Below are positions 41,218 through 52,893 of a stretch of DNA of 64,000 nt, in pieces; position 1 is the stretch's first letter; the number at the start of each line of letters is the position of its first letter. Below the pieces are notes generated by a model. It was not told the DNA's origin, did no database searches, and saw only the letters and a list, made by a program, of their open reading frames with translations. This DNA comes from Ananas comosus. Lineage: Eukaryota > Streptophyta > Magnoliopsida > Poales > Bromeliaceae. The DNA is taken from contig NC_033622.1 of assembly GCF_001540865.1 (NCBI RefSeq), forward strand, positions 16,701,695 to 16,765,694. The letters are read 5' to 3'. The position numbers were made by a program, and so were the translations under genes.

Positions 41218-42879
41218 GGGAGTTTTTTAAAGGAGCGGAGTCCCGTCACCTCCTTTGTATCAATCTTTGCGACTTTCCCAGGAGAATCGAAGTGAAAAGA
41301 AAAGATGTAGCGACACAGGATATTTATGGTTACCGGGCAGTGAGGATACTCCCGATGACCAACAGAGTGGCGAAGCAGCGGTTCCGTTCCGTGGTCCCTC
41401 CTCAGCGGTCTGCGGTGACTGGCAGAGTGTCGGTGGACGGAAGTGACCGGAAGTTCCCGGTTGCCTTGTCCTCATCCGCGTCCACTTGCTCCTCCTGAAA
41501 TATCGCCCTCAGAGTCGCGGAAAATTTACGAGAATGCCATGCTGAAAACGGTGTGACCGGTGTTTCCGGGTTCGTGGGCCGGAACGTGGGCCCACGACAG
41601 CGATTGGGGGCGGGGGGTGGAGGGGTCGGTTGCGACAGGGGCCTATACTGCTCACAAATATTAATTGTCACGGCTCGGTAGGGACTATAATGATTGTTCC
41701 TATTGGGCTCTTTCATATATATATATATATATATATAAAATATTATTGCATGCTCATCGGGTTCTGATCATCCGCATAGGGACTAATCGTACGGACCACA
41801 TCGGTTAAACCAAAGAATGCAAAAGAGTGTTTGATGTTTAGTTGGAAATTGAGGCTGAAATGATTATGAGCAATGCTACTTACACTGTTACAGATGAAAA
41901 ATTGGATGTAGTTTTAGACTTAAATCTATCCAATAGTTCATATAATTTTATTTTTATATCTTTAGCATTAAATAATCAGGAACATGAAAAGATTAATATA
42001 AAAAAATAAAAGATGGAGAGATTGTTTTGATATATAGATAGCGTTTGCTTGGCGATTATTAGGGTTACAATTTGAACTGGTTAGATCAAGTTGAAGACTA
42101 ATGTTAATTTAGATCCTATCTATACTGAATCTAGCCGGATTTTTTGTTTGATTTCTCAATCCTGTTACAATCCAAGTCTCAAATCTAGAACACCTGTTTG
42201 ATTGTGTAGAATGTGATCAAATTGAAGCTAGCCATAACAAGGGTAACAATGCGACAAGAGAGATTTCCTACACTCTCTGTAATTAGCATATGGAACTGGA
42301 GATGGTGTAAGGTCCCTAGGATGTACCGAGTAGTTCCATCTAACACATGTTGGTACAATCAATGGTGATTGCTATTTCTTAACCAAACCTCAATAGATAA
42401 CAAGTACACAATTAACATTCTCTAATACAATTTAGTTTTGCACCTTTAGAAGAATCTATTAAGATTTCCTCGCTCAATTTGCACTTCCGAAACAGGTGTG
42501 TCCAGATAATGGATATGAAGCTCCTCAGATTTTTCACTTCCACTATCTAGTCAATGCATCGTATCATTGTTCTATCAACTCAAAATAAATACCATATTAT
42601 TCGGGAAAAGGAAAAAATATAAAAAATTTACTTGCATTATAAGATTAATTTCCAGAGTCCCATTCTTTTTATATTAGCGAGTTAGGGTAAGACATGTCAT
42701 GTAATATGATGATAGCACAATAGAATTTCTCCCTTAGGTATGAATCACCTATAAGTCTTATGTAAATAACATATGTCAAAAGAAAGACTATGATTAAATT
42801 TCTCAACATGATGTCTTACCAATAGGATAAGGAGCTTGATAAAATGATCTTAAATGCCACATTGTTTTCTTTTTTTTTC
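41212..42879. other. Intergenic DNA
   Basis: A moderately GC-rich stretch (41225-41720) has open frames on both strands but no recognisable protein, then (TA)n at 41717-41737 and AT-rich DNA. No gene is called. Confidence 0.4.
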
Positions 42880-43031
42880 TTTTTTTTTTGAGAGATAGTT
42901 AGCATATTATCTGTTTCATTCATTTCATTTAGAAATAAACTTAACTGAAAATATGAATTAACTAGAATTCAAATTTGGAATATCTAGTACCAAACAACAG
43001 ATCCTTTGCCACTTCCACTAGGAACGGCTGG
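42880..43031 (-). mobile_element. SINE copy
   Basis: On the minus strand it starts ccagccgttcctagtggaag (box-A region), has a box-B-like attcgaattc-type word (gaattctagttaattcat here, diverged), then gtttatttctaaatgaaatg, aatgaaacagataatatgc, taactatctctcaaaaaaa. The poly-A end corresponds to the T run at 42868-42889. A clean target-site duplication was not found. Confidence 0.75.
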
Positions 43032-45470
43032 TGACATTTTCATTTCCAGCCATGTCATATTAATACTTTAGTCATGACAATTTCATGAGCGGTAGGTTAG
43101 GTAGCATAGCAATTCATGAGTTGCTACCAACTATAGGAGCCCTAGCCTATTCTCACTTTCAACTATAATTGTCACAGCATACGACACTTTAATGTGACAA
43201 AATGCACATAATTATGTACACAACTATATAAAAATTACTTAACCTTGATTCTTTAATATTATTAATTTTCATCGAAAAATTGTGCTTTACTATAAGTCCA
43301 TGTAAAATCTGAATTGAAAACTCGACTTTCTTATCTCAATAACTTTTGATTAAAGACCTAATTCACCAAGCAGCTGCTCCGAGTGTAATTGGACGGTATG
43401 CCTCTTCGAGGTGAGCATATTCTTCTAAAGAACAGAAATTTCATATTGCACAGATACAAATTTGAGCGTCACAGCAGACAACAATGTTCTTGTCCACGTA
43501 TTGCAATCATTTTTAATTTGTGAAAACTTATTAAAAGTTTATAGATAACAAATAGGCCCACATTAAACTCCACATTGGACGTTCCAATGGAGTGACTAGT
43601 AATAGAGAGGAGTAAACGCTCGTGCATAGTGAAGTGGTGGCAAGCTCACGTGCATCACGTGATCATCAGCAAAGTGGGAGTAACGTTGCTGCGTCCTGGG
43701 CTTGTGTAGGTGGGGGAGCACACACTTGTGCGGGGGTGAAAAGGTAATTTCCTCAACTTACGGGGGCCACTCTTTATGGAAACTACTGCCAACGGGTGTG
43801 TTAAGATTCCTTTTAATTAATTCGTCGTGGGTGGTGGAGTTGTAGCCAATGGCGGGCCGTAGAAGCTAACCTTGTGACGTCATCCTTCAACCTGGGCCCC
43901 ACCGTCGAAATTTTGTTTAATTTCCCTGTGGAGTTTCCGCCTGCTCAAATCACGTAAAATCCAGGCGAAAATGATTGATTGATATACACGTACCTTGAAG
44001 AGATTGGACGGCCCAGATCACACGAAGACCGAATTGGTTAAATCCGTCAACTTCATAAAATTCGAACGATAGATCATTGGCATCTACAGCATATAATTTT
44101 CAAAATCCAATCCATTTATAGTAGTACAGTTCTACGAATATTAAATTAATATTAATACTCACTTATTAATAATAATTAACAAAAATTTTATTACACTTTT
44201 AGTAATAGTAAGGATGATAATATTTGATGGTGTATTAGCACAGTCAAATATGTTTGAAATTAATAGGATAAAATTAAAATTAAGACAATGTGAATTGATA
44301 TAATCAAAACAAACAGTTTCGACTAAGTTAAACTTTGCTGGCATTTAAAATATTCTAGCTATGAATGTTAATTTAGACAAAATATTTGATCAATCTTACT
44401 TATCTAATGTTTGGAAAATGACCGTGATTTGACACTTCTAAGTTCTAAGCAATGCTCTCAACGAGATACGCTTACACGTGCTCTCTTAATGTACACAACC
44501 CACAGTGTACCGAAGGGTCGTCGGTGAGCAACTTCGTTGGACGTGAGTTTGATCAATTATATCAATTATTATATCAACTTCGTCGGCAAACTGATGAACA
44601 GTGAATTAAGCATATAAAGTATTTCTGATAGGGGTGCACTTGGGGAGGAATTCTACACTGTCACACTTACACCACGTCATCAATAACAAGCCAATCGCAT
44701 TTCATCTTTTCAAACAAAAATATAATAAAAATACTTTTTTACAATCATGATAGAACATATATTCTCAAAAAAATTAATTTGATTAATTTATTACGTCACG
44801 TCACTAATATATCCGTTGTTTTTTAGAATTTTTCGCACTTGAGTATTCATAGCATAGCTTGACTTTATCTTTCTACTAATCAAAAGGTTGTCGTCACACG
44901 TCAACATCGGCAGCCGTCTCCAGTTGCCATCTTGCCTGGCCAACCGACACTTGATGTGGTGATGTCCTCCCCCCGTCCCCAGTGATAGAGCCAGAGCCTC
45001 GCCTCTTTCATCAAATCAGAGCCGAAATGTTAATTCAAAATTTCATTTTTTTTTAAGTTTAAAACTTTAGATACTATTTCATCTGTTTTTTTTTTTTTTT
45101 TTCCTTTTTCCTTAGATCATTTGTTGACGCGCTGATTAATTTATATGAAGCTTTGAATTGCCTATGTGAATTAATCAAATTTTCTGTTGTGAATGTCCGT
45201 TGCGTCAATAACTTTTCTAAGGCGGGCATAAGGCATCTATCTATTTCTTTCAGTACTAGTCACCAGTAATCTTCCTCCAACTACACCCTTCAGGAAAGCC
45301 CCTCGCTGCATAGCCAAAGAGATCCCATTGCCAATTTTTCATTCTACCAATGCCGAGATAGATCCAAAACTCACTGCATGTTACTCTATTCATGGAAAGG
45401 AAATGAAGGTACTAAAACTGCATAGTTCAGAAGTATATAGGATTATTGTTCTCATCTCTTTAGATGCCTC
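43032..45470. other. Intergenic DNA
   Basis: No gene recognised. A moderately GC-rich patch with ACGTG cores (cacgtg at 43649, atcacgtgatc at 43654-43664) lies at 43600-43990; otherwise AT-rich. Confidence 0.45.
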
Positions 45471-46165
45471 TTAGGGTGCGTTTGGTTCGCACTATAAAAA
45501 ATTACTAGAAATAAAAAGATGTCCGAAAATTTTATTCATATTCATTCTATTACTAAAAATGTGGTATTACTGTGTTTGGTTCGTACGGTCATATTATTTA
45601 GTCATGTTATTTAAGATTACAAAAAAATATACAATTAATTTATTTATTTCTTTAATTAATTTTAGATAATGCTACAAAAAAATTTAATATTTTTTTAGAA
45701 AAAGGGGAGAAAGAACATAGGTTAGAGAGAGAAAGCATAATTAAAGAAATAGGAAGAGAAATAGAGTCGAGATTAGAGGGAGTGAGAGAATTGAGATTTT
45801 AGGGGAAAAAAGGGGAGAGAGAGTTTAATTTAGAGAGAGAAAAAGAATTGGAGTTTAGAGAGAAAAAGATAAGTTTAAAGAGAGATATGAGGTTAGAGTG
45901 TAAAAAAAAATAATAGTAACTATCCGGCGGATAGGAAGAAAGAAAAAGATTAGATATATTATGATTATCCCAATCCATTAATATGAAGATACCACACTCT
46001 CTCAAGAGAATGAGATTAGTAATTTGGGATGAATCTCATTCCCAAGTAAATCTAATATTACTAACTAGATTACTTAGTGCACTTAGCAAAACACCGTCAT
46101 ATTTTGTTATTCCTGTTAGATTACTAGAAATCTTAAAAAGATAATGCGAATCAAACGCACCCTTA
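45471..46165. mobile_element. PIF/Harbinger-like MITE (family M1), 689 bp, complete
   Basis: The element is 45474-46162, with gggtgcgtttggttcgc and gcgaatcaaacgcaccc as inverted termini and direct TTA on both sides (45471-45473 and 46163-46165). The GA-rich interior is collinear with 24117-24806. It is non-coding. Confidence 0.92.
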
Positions 46166-46800
46166 CGGTTAAAAAGGAGAAGGAAAAAAAAAAAAAAAAA
46201 GCTTCTGCATACAATTGCCTAATTAGCTTGGTAAGGTGGTCCTGCTTATTCACTGGTCGCACGAGTTTTGGTACGACAGGTCGTTCATATTATTCTGCAC
46301 CATGGTGCCCAGAGAATAAAATGTTTTTCAATTGTTTGGGATAAAGGAAAAAGAAAACAATTCGGTACAAATTAATATACCATGTAAAAGAATAAAAAAC
46401 TATGACGTACACTCTCCTACCACATAACATGTTCTTCACCTTTCTCTCTCACTCGTGTTTTTTTTTTCTTTTGCCTTTTTTAATCCCCTTATTTTTCTGC
46501 TTTTGCTGCCGCGCGCAATGAGCATCTAAGCCATAACTAGTACATAATGCTAAAGAAGCAAGTCAAAAGAATTTAGAATGCATGATTACGGCTACACAAA
46601 TTGCTTAGTTACTTTTTATGAATTTAGAGAGCACCAAGTTCCAAGAGGGAGTAACTATGCATTCCCCTATCCTCCATTATCAATTTATGCCTACAAAAAG
46701 ATGGGCATCACAAGAGGCATCTGCAAAAGCACCGAACAATACTTAAAGGCTCTATAGCGACAACAATTAACTTTAGGAACTCCATTGAAAAAAAAAAAAA
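46166..46800. other. Intergenic DNA
   Basis: No gene recognised; homopolymer A and T runs at 46186-46200 and 46458-46466. Confidence 0.4.
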
Positions 46801-46810
46801 AAAAAAAATT

Positions 46811-47240
46811 AAAAAAATCTCTCTGTGGTTTCACACTTTTTCATTTTACTATCATGTGGTTTAAAGTTTATTAAGTTAGTACCCTGTGGTTTCTCACTTT
46901 ATCACTTTAGTACTCTGTGGTTTAAAAGTGTATCAAGTTAGTACCCTGTGGTTTTGCACTTTATCACTTTAGTACCCTGTGGTTTCACACTATCACTTTA
47001 GTACCCTATGATTTAAAAAGCCACAGGATACTAACTTGATACAAAATTAAAACCACATGGTACTAAAGTGATAAAGTGCAAAACCACAGGGTACTAACTT
47101 GATACACTTTAAACCACAGGGTACTAAAGTAATAGAGTGAGAAACCACATGGTACTAACTTGATACATTTTAAACCATAGAGTACTAAATTGAAAAAAAT
47201 TGAAACCACAAGGAGAGTTTTTGAAGTTTTACCAAAAAAA
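46811..47240. mobile_element. Foldback element of 31-bp GTGGTTT units (copy 2)
   Basis: The left arm (46811-47015) has units such as 'agtaccctgtggtttctcac', 'tttatcactttagtac', and 'agtaccctgtggtttaaaag' with 'tgtatcaagtt'. The right arm (47016-47235) is the complement ('ggtactaaagtgataaag', 'aaaaccacagggtactaac', 'ttgatacactttaaacc'). The right end, aaggagagtttttgaagttt, matches the end of the 20444-21116 copy. It is uninterrupted, unlike that copy. No target-site duplication could be fixed because of adjacent A runs. Confidence 0.8.
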
Positions 47241-48417
47241 AATGGAAAAGAAAGTAAAGACATGTATTCATACAAAAGGAAAGTTTTGATTTGTATACCC
47301 CACCAGAAAATCTTAAATTGGAGGCATCAGGAAAAGCAGGCAACAAATTTCCACTACGAGAAGATCTTAAAAAGTAATAATTACTTATAAGAGGAAGAAT
47401 CGAGTAACAAAGAAGCAGCCTAAAAAGTTCATGTAAGTTTGCGATATTACGAAACAAAGGCCCGTATCTTTATTTGGTGTACCAAAGTTACATGCCAACG
47501 CACTTTAGCGACTCGAGTCACCGGTGAACTAACTTTGCCATTTAATTTCCTGTTACCAAATACCAATATTTTTATTTTAAATTTTTATCAATAAGATCAA
47601 TCAAATGCAAAATTTTCTACGAGGGCTAGGTTCTACATATGCGCCACAAGGATGCAACACCTACAATATTGTAAAGAGTATGAATCTATTATATTAAGGA
47701 TGACGTTCCAGTTACCACACTACCTGGATGTATGAATGCGAATTTATTGCCTAATAGACAAATAGTTTCCAACCTATCTTTGACTTAATCATGTCTCCTT
47801 TCCTGGACTACATATCAAAAAGAAAAAAAGAAAAAAGAAAAAAAAGAATATGACGCTATTTTTTGAGAAAATTGATGGCAAACTCACATTTGTACATTGG
47901 ATTCTCCAAAAAAAAAAAATTCTAAGAAACTTTATAAGACATGATTTGGCGACAACGATAAAGTAACTCTTATTGTACCTAACAATGGTGGAGATATCAA
48001 TTCAAGATGGTCTAGAAATTTACGCAGGTGATATGCCTTCTAAGGTAAGAAATCGAAAATGATGCATAATACTAACTTAACCTCACAAAAATGTAGCCTA
48101 TAATTGAAGATGATCAATGCCCCTTGTTTGTATAAAATGATCAAATGTGGTCAATATTCTAAAGAACATGTACACATCACAAGCAAATGTGTAGACATAA
48201 AGATAAAGTAATTAAAAAGATCATTATTTAGTTTTTGGAGGATGTAAAGAAACTAGTGTCAGTTAGAACGATAAACTTAAGACAGAAAGTAAAAGATTTG
48301 GTGGATATAGTAATTTGTATCATTTTCTGCTAGCTAATGTAGAACTACATTCCATGCATACTTAACATCTAAGCTTTTATGGGCTAGATGGGCTAGCTGC
48401 ATGCACATATCAGGTTT
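47241..48417. other. Intergenic DNA
   Basis: AT-rich non-coding sequence; no gene or clear element. Confidence 0.4.
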
Positions 48418-48775
48418 TTTTAGGGCAATAGCCCTCTTCGAAAATTTTATTCTAAAAATAAAACCGTTAAATTTTTATTTATAAATATGGTCCTATAAAA
48501 ACGGTAAATGATTCACCGCTTTTAAAAGCGGTGAACCATTCATCGCTTTCTTTATTTTTTTCACTTCTTTTTATATTTCTACGATGGTAAAAGCAGTGAA
48601 TGGTTCATCGCTTTTATTCTTTTTCTACTTCTAAAGAAGAATTATGAATACGGTGAATCATTCACCGCATTTAGAGGTCTATTTTTATAATTATTTTTTA
48701 AAAAAATTATTTTTATAATTATAAAAATCGATAGGATTATTTATAAAAAAAATTCCTTCTACATATCTACATATC
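48418..48775. repeat. Repeat with nested GGTGAATCATTCACCG palindromes
   Basis: A perfect 24-bp palindrome at 48512-48535 (core cgcttttaaaagcg flanked by ttcac/gtgaa) lies inside a block with 'ggtaaatgattcaccg' (48503), 'gtgaaccattcatcgc' (48531), 'gtgaatggttcatcgc' (48596) and 'cggtgaatcattcaccgc' (48651). A related block is at 15885-16445. Probably a dispersed foldback family; no coding capacity. Confidence 0.7.
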
Positions 48776-51480
48776 GCAAGCAAGGAATGCATATGCAAAT
48801 TTACAAACCTCACCTTAAAAACAATTAACAAGGCAATCATATTTGAGTCGGACAGCATAACTAGAAGCATGAACCAAACTATCCTTGATTTTCGTTCTGT
48901 TTATCACTTTGTTGTACAACTGAAGGAAATAGTCTGTAGTCTGTTTTAGAGCAGGCTTCCAAATCTTACTAGATATGATTCTAGAATTGCACCCCAGCTT
49001 AAATCTAAATCCATAACCCTATTTAAAGATACTTAAGTAGTCAATCAAAGTTTACACCGTACCGAATTCATATTTGAAGAAAGAAAACTAAACACGGATC
49101 TGATTAGCCACTAGCTGATTGCTACAAAATATGCACTCAACTGAGTTAATGCTATCTTTCCTATGAATGGAGATTTACAACGGGTCAATATGTTCGTACA
49201 GAACCTAAAGACACAGAGGATCAAGCTAGCCCTCCAGGAATTAAAAACCATAAGAGGATTCACGAATGATTCCGAATTATTCCTGTGTAAATGTATAAAT
49301 GAATAGTCTTCTAAGTTCCGTATCTTTTCAAAGTATTGAAAAATTCATGCTTTCAACAAAACATACAAAATATATTTTTGCGTCTAGTGATGTGGATGTG
49401 TAAAATATAAGCATACTCAAAATGTATTCAGATACTCAAAGGATCCATTTGATCAATATAGGCATCACACTATTTTCAAGTATAGCTAGCACAGTGCAAC
49501 TATCCTGAATTCAATTATTAATTTTTTCTCTGTTTTTGCTCACAAGAAGCATAAAGCTAATAGAAACTTAGCTTTCAGAACTGCATATCAGAGACAACTT
49601 TTAAGTGACACCCTTATCTATTTCCTGTAATTACTCTAAATGTGATGCTGGCAAAATCTAGTGAATGGAGAGACTCCAATATTTTTTCCACATGTATAAT
49701 CATATAGACACTATACTGAAATCTTTAGGACTTACAAGACATGTTTCACTGGTGTAGCCGATGATCGGAGGTTTCATGGATGATGATTCAGATTCCAGAT
49801 CACAAGAATTAACACTTGGAAGTCTTGGCTAATGTGTTATATTAGAACACACTTGAATGTTATTACAGGCATTCTCACTATTATAGAATAACACAACCCT
49901 TCAAGGGGCAGGGCCTATTTGACAACAAAGTTATGTCCAGAAAATTGCTAATTTGTAATTGCTTGAATGAAAATGTACAGAGTATGATATGAAGAATCAA
50001 TCTTCTAAAATAATTACTATATTTTAAAAACAGCCACCTTTGACAATCATAATAACATAAAGCTGGTCTGACATAATATCTTTCTCCCCCAGCTATGTTC
50101 CAAAACAGCTATTAAATCTCTTCTGGCTCCCCACACATAAGCTTTGTCAGTTCCCCAACTAGATAAAACATGTTTTATTCATCAAATAATCTTCACTTTC
50201 TAATTGAATATCCAAGAATGAACATCTACTCATAATCTATCCCTTCTTTTCAATCAACATCATAAACTAATGTGTGCAACCTTAGTCTGGTTATGTAATA
50301 AGTTGTCTCAATGGCTCAAAATTGCACCACTAGGAGACATGGGACAAATCTTAACCTATCAAATATTTACTTCTTGGATATGCTTCAATATCACTTTCAG
50401 AGATTCATTCCTTCAACTTTACAAGGAAACAAAAATCTTGTTCATCAAGATGAACAAAAACAACTAAACAACTAGCCAATGTATCAAAATCAATGTTATG
50501 GATTTCCCAAACCAAAGGCTATGCCATGAACATAACTTAAAGTTTTGAAAATACTGCCAACATACTTTAAAAGTTGTGGATATACATAATTTTCATGATC
50601 TATAGTATTACAAACTCTCAGTCTCATAGAACCATAGCTTCTGAAGGTGAAGGTTCAGTCCAAAACAAGTGACAAACTTTGTCTCATGCTTCATGCTTAA
50701 ACCAAAGAAATAGTTTGGCATGGAGACATCATCTTCAATCTGACTTTTACTACAATAAGATTATAACTCATGGGGTAGGAACAGCCTAGCAACAACTGGC
50801 TACTAAAACCAAAATTATACCATTGCCACCACCACTAATGCGAAGAAATTGTTAGCAGATAATTAACAAATACAACCTCTGAATAAGATTTGGGTTGGTA
50901 TTTCATTCAGAGATCTACAAAAGATTGCTCTTTGAAGCCCCACAATTCACAAGGCCACACCAATCATCTTCTTAAGTTAAAAGTTCTGTCAATACAGAAA
51001 ATGGTATTCCATCCAATCATGAATCCAAGTAAAGAGTGACTAAATTGTAATAGCTGCACCAAAATTTAGACACATAAAAGGTGAACATCAACACCACTGT
51101 TATGACCTGTATCAGACCTATAATAAGACTATTATAGATCTTAAATGTTCCAATTTTCCCTAAAAAACAAAAACACAGTTTTATTTATTAATATAATAGA
51201 TGCTTCTCTATTATCTAACGAAGCAATAAGTTCCAGAAACCGAGAGCAATTTAAGGCATTCTATGTATGTGTAAAACACATCATTCTCTTCCATTCAACT
51301 CCAAAGAAAAAAGATACACAATTTAAATATAAAGATCAATTTGCATATGGCAACAGCAAACACACGCATTAATGAGTATTGTCACCAAGATTGTTCCAAA
51401 TTACACGTTCCATCATCTTATTAGATCTAAACTGTAATTATACTCCATCATCACAAAAGGAAACAAAGAGGTGACCCCAG
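48776..51480. other. Intergenic DNA
   Basis: About 2.7 kb of AT-rich sequence with few repeats and no recognised gene. Its more complex composition might reflect a gene remnant or UTR/intron DNA, but no exon with family motifs was found on either strand. Confidence 0.4.
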
Positions 51481-51534
51481 AACATGTTCCGTACCGTGAC
51501 CCGGAGAAACAGAGGGGCCGATCCGAGCGGCCGA

Positions 51535-51882
51535 TCACTCAGCTTCGGCGGCGGCGATCTGCTCCTGCTTCTGGAGGCGCTCGAGGGCCTTCTGGTGGGC
51601 CCAGGTCTCGAGGGTGAGATCGGGCTTGGCGTTGAGGCCGACGCCGAGGATGACGATGGTGAGGAAGGAGGTGATGTAGCAGGGGAGCTCCCAATCCTCC
51701 CATTTCCGCGACTCCCCGGGGGGCGCGGGCGTGCGGTTGAAGAGGTATCCCCTGGGGCCCTCCTCCGTGCCCGGGCTTGTCCACCGCCCCGCGCCCTCGC
51801 CGCCGCCGCCTCCCCGCGCGCGCGCCGCCGCCCTCAGCCGCGCCCGCGCCATCCCCGCCGCCGCCGCCGCGATCGACCTCAT
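51535..51882 (-). CDS. Mitochondrial complex I ESSS subunit (NDUFB11-type)
   Basis: Intronless frame of 115 residues. The N-terminal ~30 residues are Ala/Arg/Gly-rich, without acidic residues until Glu29, and look like a mitochondrial targeting or N-terminal segment. The block GRWTSPGTEEGPRGYLFNRT, then PPGESRKWEDWELPCYIT and a single membrane span (about 69-84, SFLTIVILGVGL) are characteristic of the plant ESSS subunit of NADH:ubiquinone oxidoreductase, a supernumerary subunit of the membrane arm in the inner membrane. ATG 51882 was chosen because it follows an AAACCCTAA telo-box leader and begins the family-like MRSIAAAA; the upstream in-frame codons lack an ATG of comparable context. It lies 2.1 kb downstream of the polygalacturonase ATG side and on the same strand. 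Confidence 0.92.
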   Translation of the reverse strand: MRSIAAAAAGMARARLRAAARARGGGGGEGAGRWTSPGTEEGPRGYLFNRTPAPPGESRKWEDWELPCYITSFLTIVILGVGLNAKPDLTLETWAHQKALERLQKQEQIAAAEAE

Positions 51883-52260
51883 CGCGATTAGGGTTTTGTC
51901 GATGGTAGTGGAGTGATCGAAGAAGAGATCGAGGTAGGAGGGACGATGCAACGAGGGGGAACTAGGAAGAGCCCTAGCGGAGTGTTGAGTTCGACTTCGG
52001 GGAATGAAGAGGGGATTGAGATTTGAGATCTCCTCCAGCGAGATTATCATCTATGGGCTGTGGAGCGACGCGGGTCCAGGCTCTTGGCCCAGCAGAATTG
52101 GCTCCGATACAAAATATGTGGGTCCCACATGTCAGTGGGGATTGCCAGTCCCAATGAAACTTGGACTGGGTGGGCCTTTGTTGGGTCCGGACAACAAAGT
52201 GAAGGACTGGGCTTCTTCTGTTACGGATACACACAGGCCGAGCTGGGCCTCGGTTCCTCC
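51883..52260 (-). promoter_or_regulatory. ESSS promoter with telo-box and site II cluster
   Basis: A telo-box (ttagggttt on the plus strand, 51888-51896) sits a few bases upstream of the ATG. Five TGGGCY site II words follow within 200 bp: 52054-52059, 52086-52091 (inverse), 52171-52176, 52208-52213 and 52244-52249. Site II elements are known to coordinate nuclear genes for mitochondrial oxidative phosphorylation in plants. Confidence 0.65.
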
Positions 52261-52296
52261 GCTCACAGATTTGACCCTAGCAGAAAAAGGAAAGGA

Positions 52297-52298
<2 letters not shown>

Positions 52299-52338
<40 letters not shown>
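52299..52338. repeat. Poly-A tract
   Basis: About 39 consecutive A residues, between the ESSS promoter and the 3' end of the polygalacturonase gene. It could be the tail of an unrecognised retroposon. Confidence 0.85.
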
Positions 52339-52339
<1 letters not shown>

Positions 52340-52893
52340 AAGAAGATAATAGCAGTCCCGTGTCTAATAATCTATGGGCTGGTCCTGCTACATGGGCCAA
52401 ATATCCACGCTCTCGAAAATGAATATCGCATAATAATTACAATCGATGCCATCTTCCTTAATTAATCTCCCGGGAGAGACAAACACCACAGCTGAATAAA
52501 CGAACCAATAAAAACCATCCAACAGAGTGCAAAAAATTCAACCATGATTAAGCACTGCAGCAAGATAGGTACTGGAATATCTTCTAAGCGACTTCTGCAA
52601 TCATAGTCATAAAATGTCACACTATTATGGAATCATAGAACTAGAGAGACAAGACGATCACAAGAGACATTTTGTTTTATTTTACAAAAAAATGGATGAG
52701 TTTGAGAAACATCTATTGAGAAACATGCGGATTACAAAGAAAAAGAGAAGAAAAAGAGAAGAAAAGGAACCATCTTTCCAAGATAATTTTATTACCACCA
52801 TTCATAAAAATAAGCAGAACATGAATAGGGAAGGATTTAATCTCTCTTTTCTCCATAGACTTAGTTAAGGAATGAGATGTGGAACTTCTCATG

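Noticed and set aside
41402..41716. 104-codon minus-strand frame
   Set aside because: Pro/Thr-rich, no family similarity, lies in the upstream region of the gar2-like gene.
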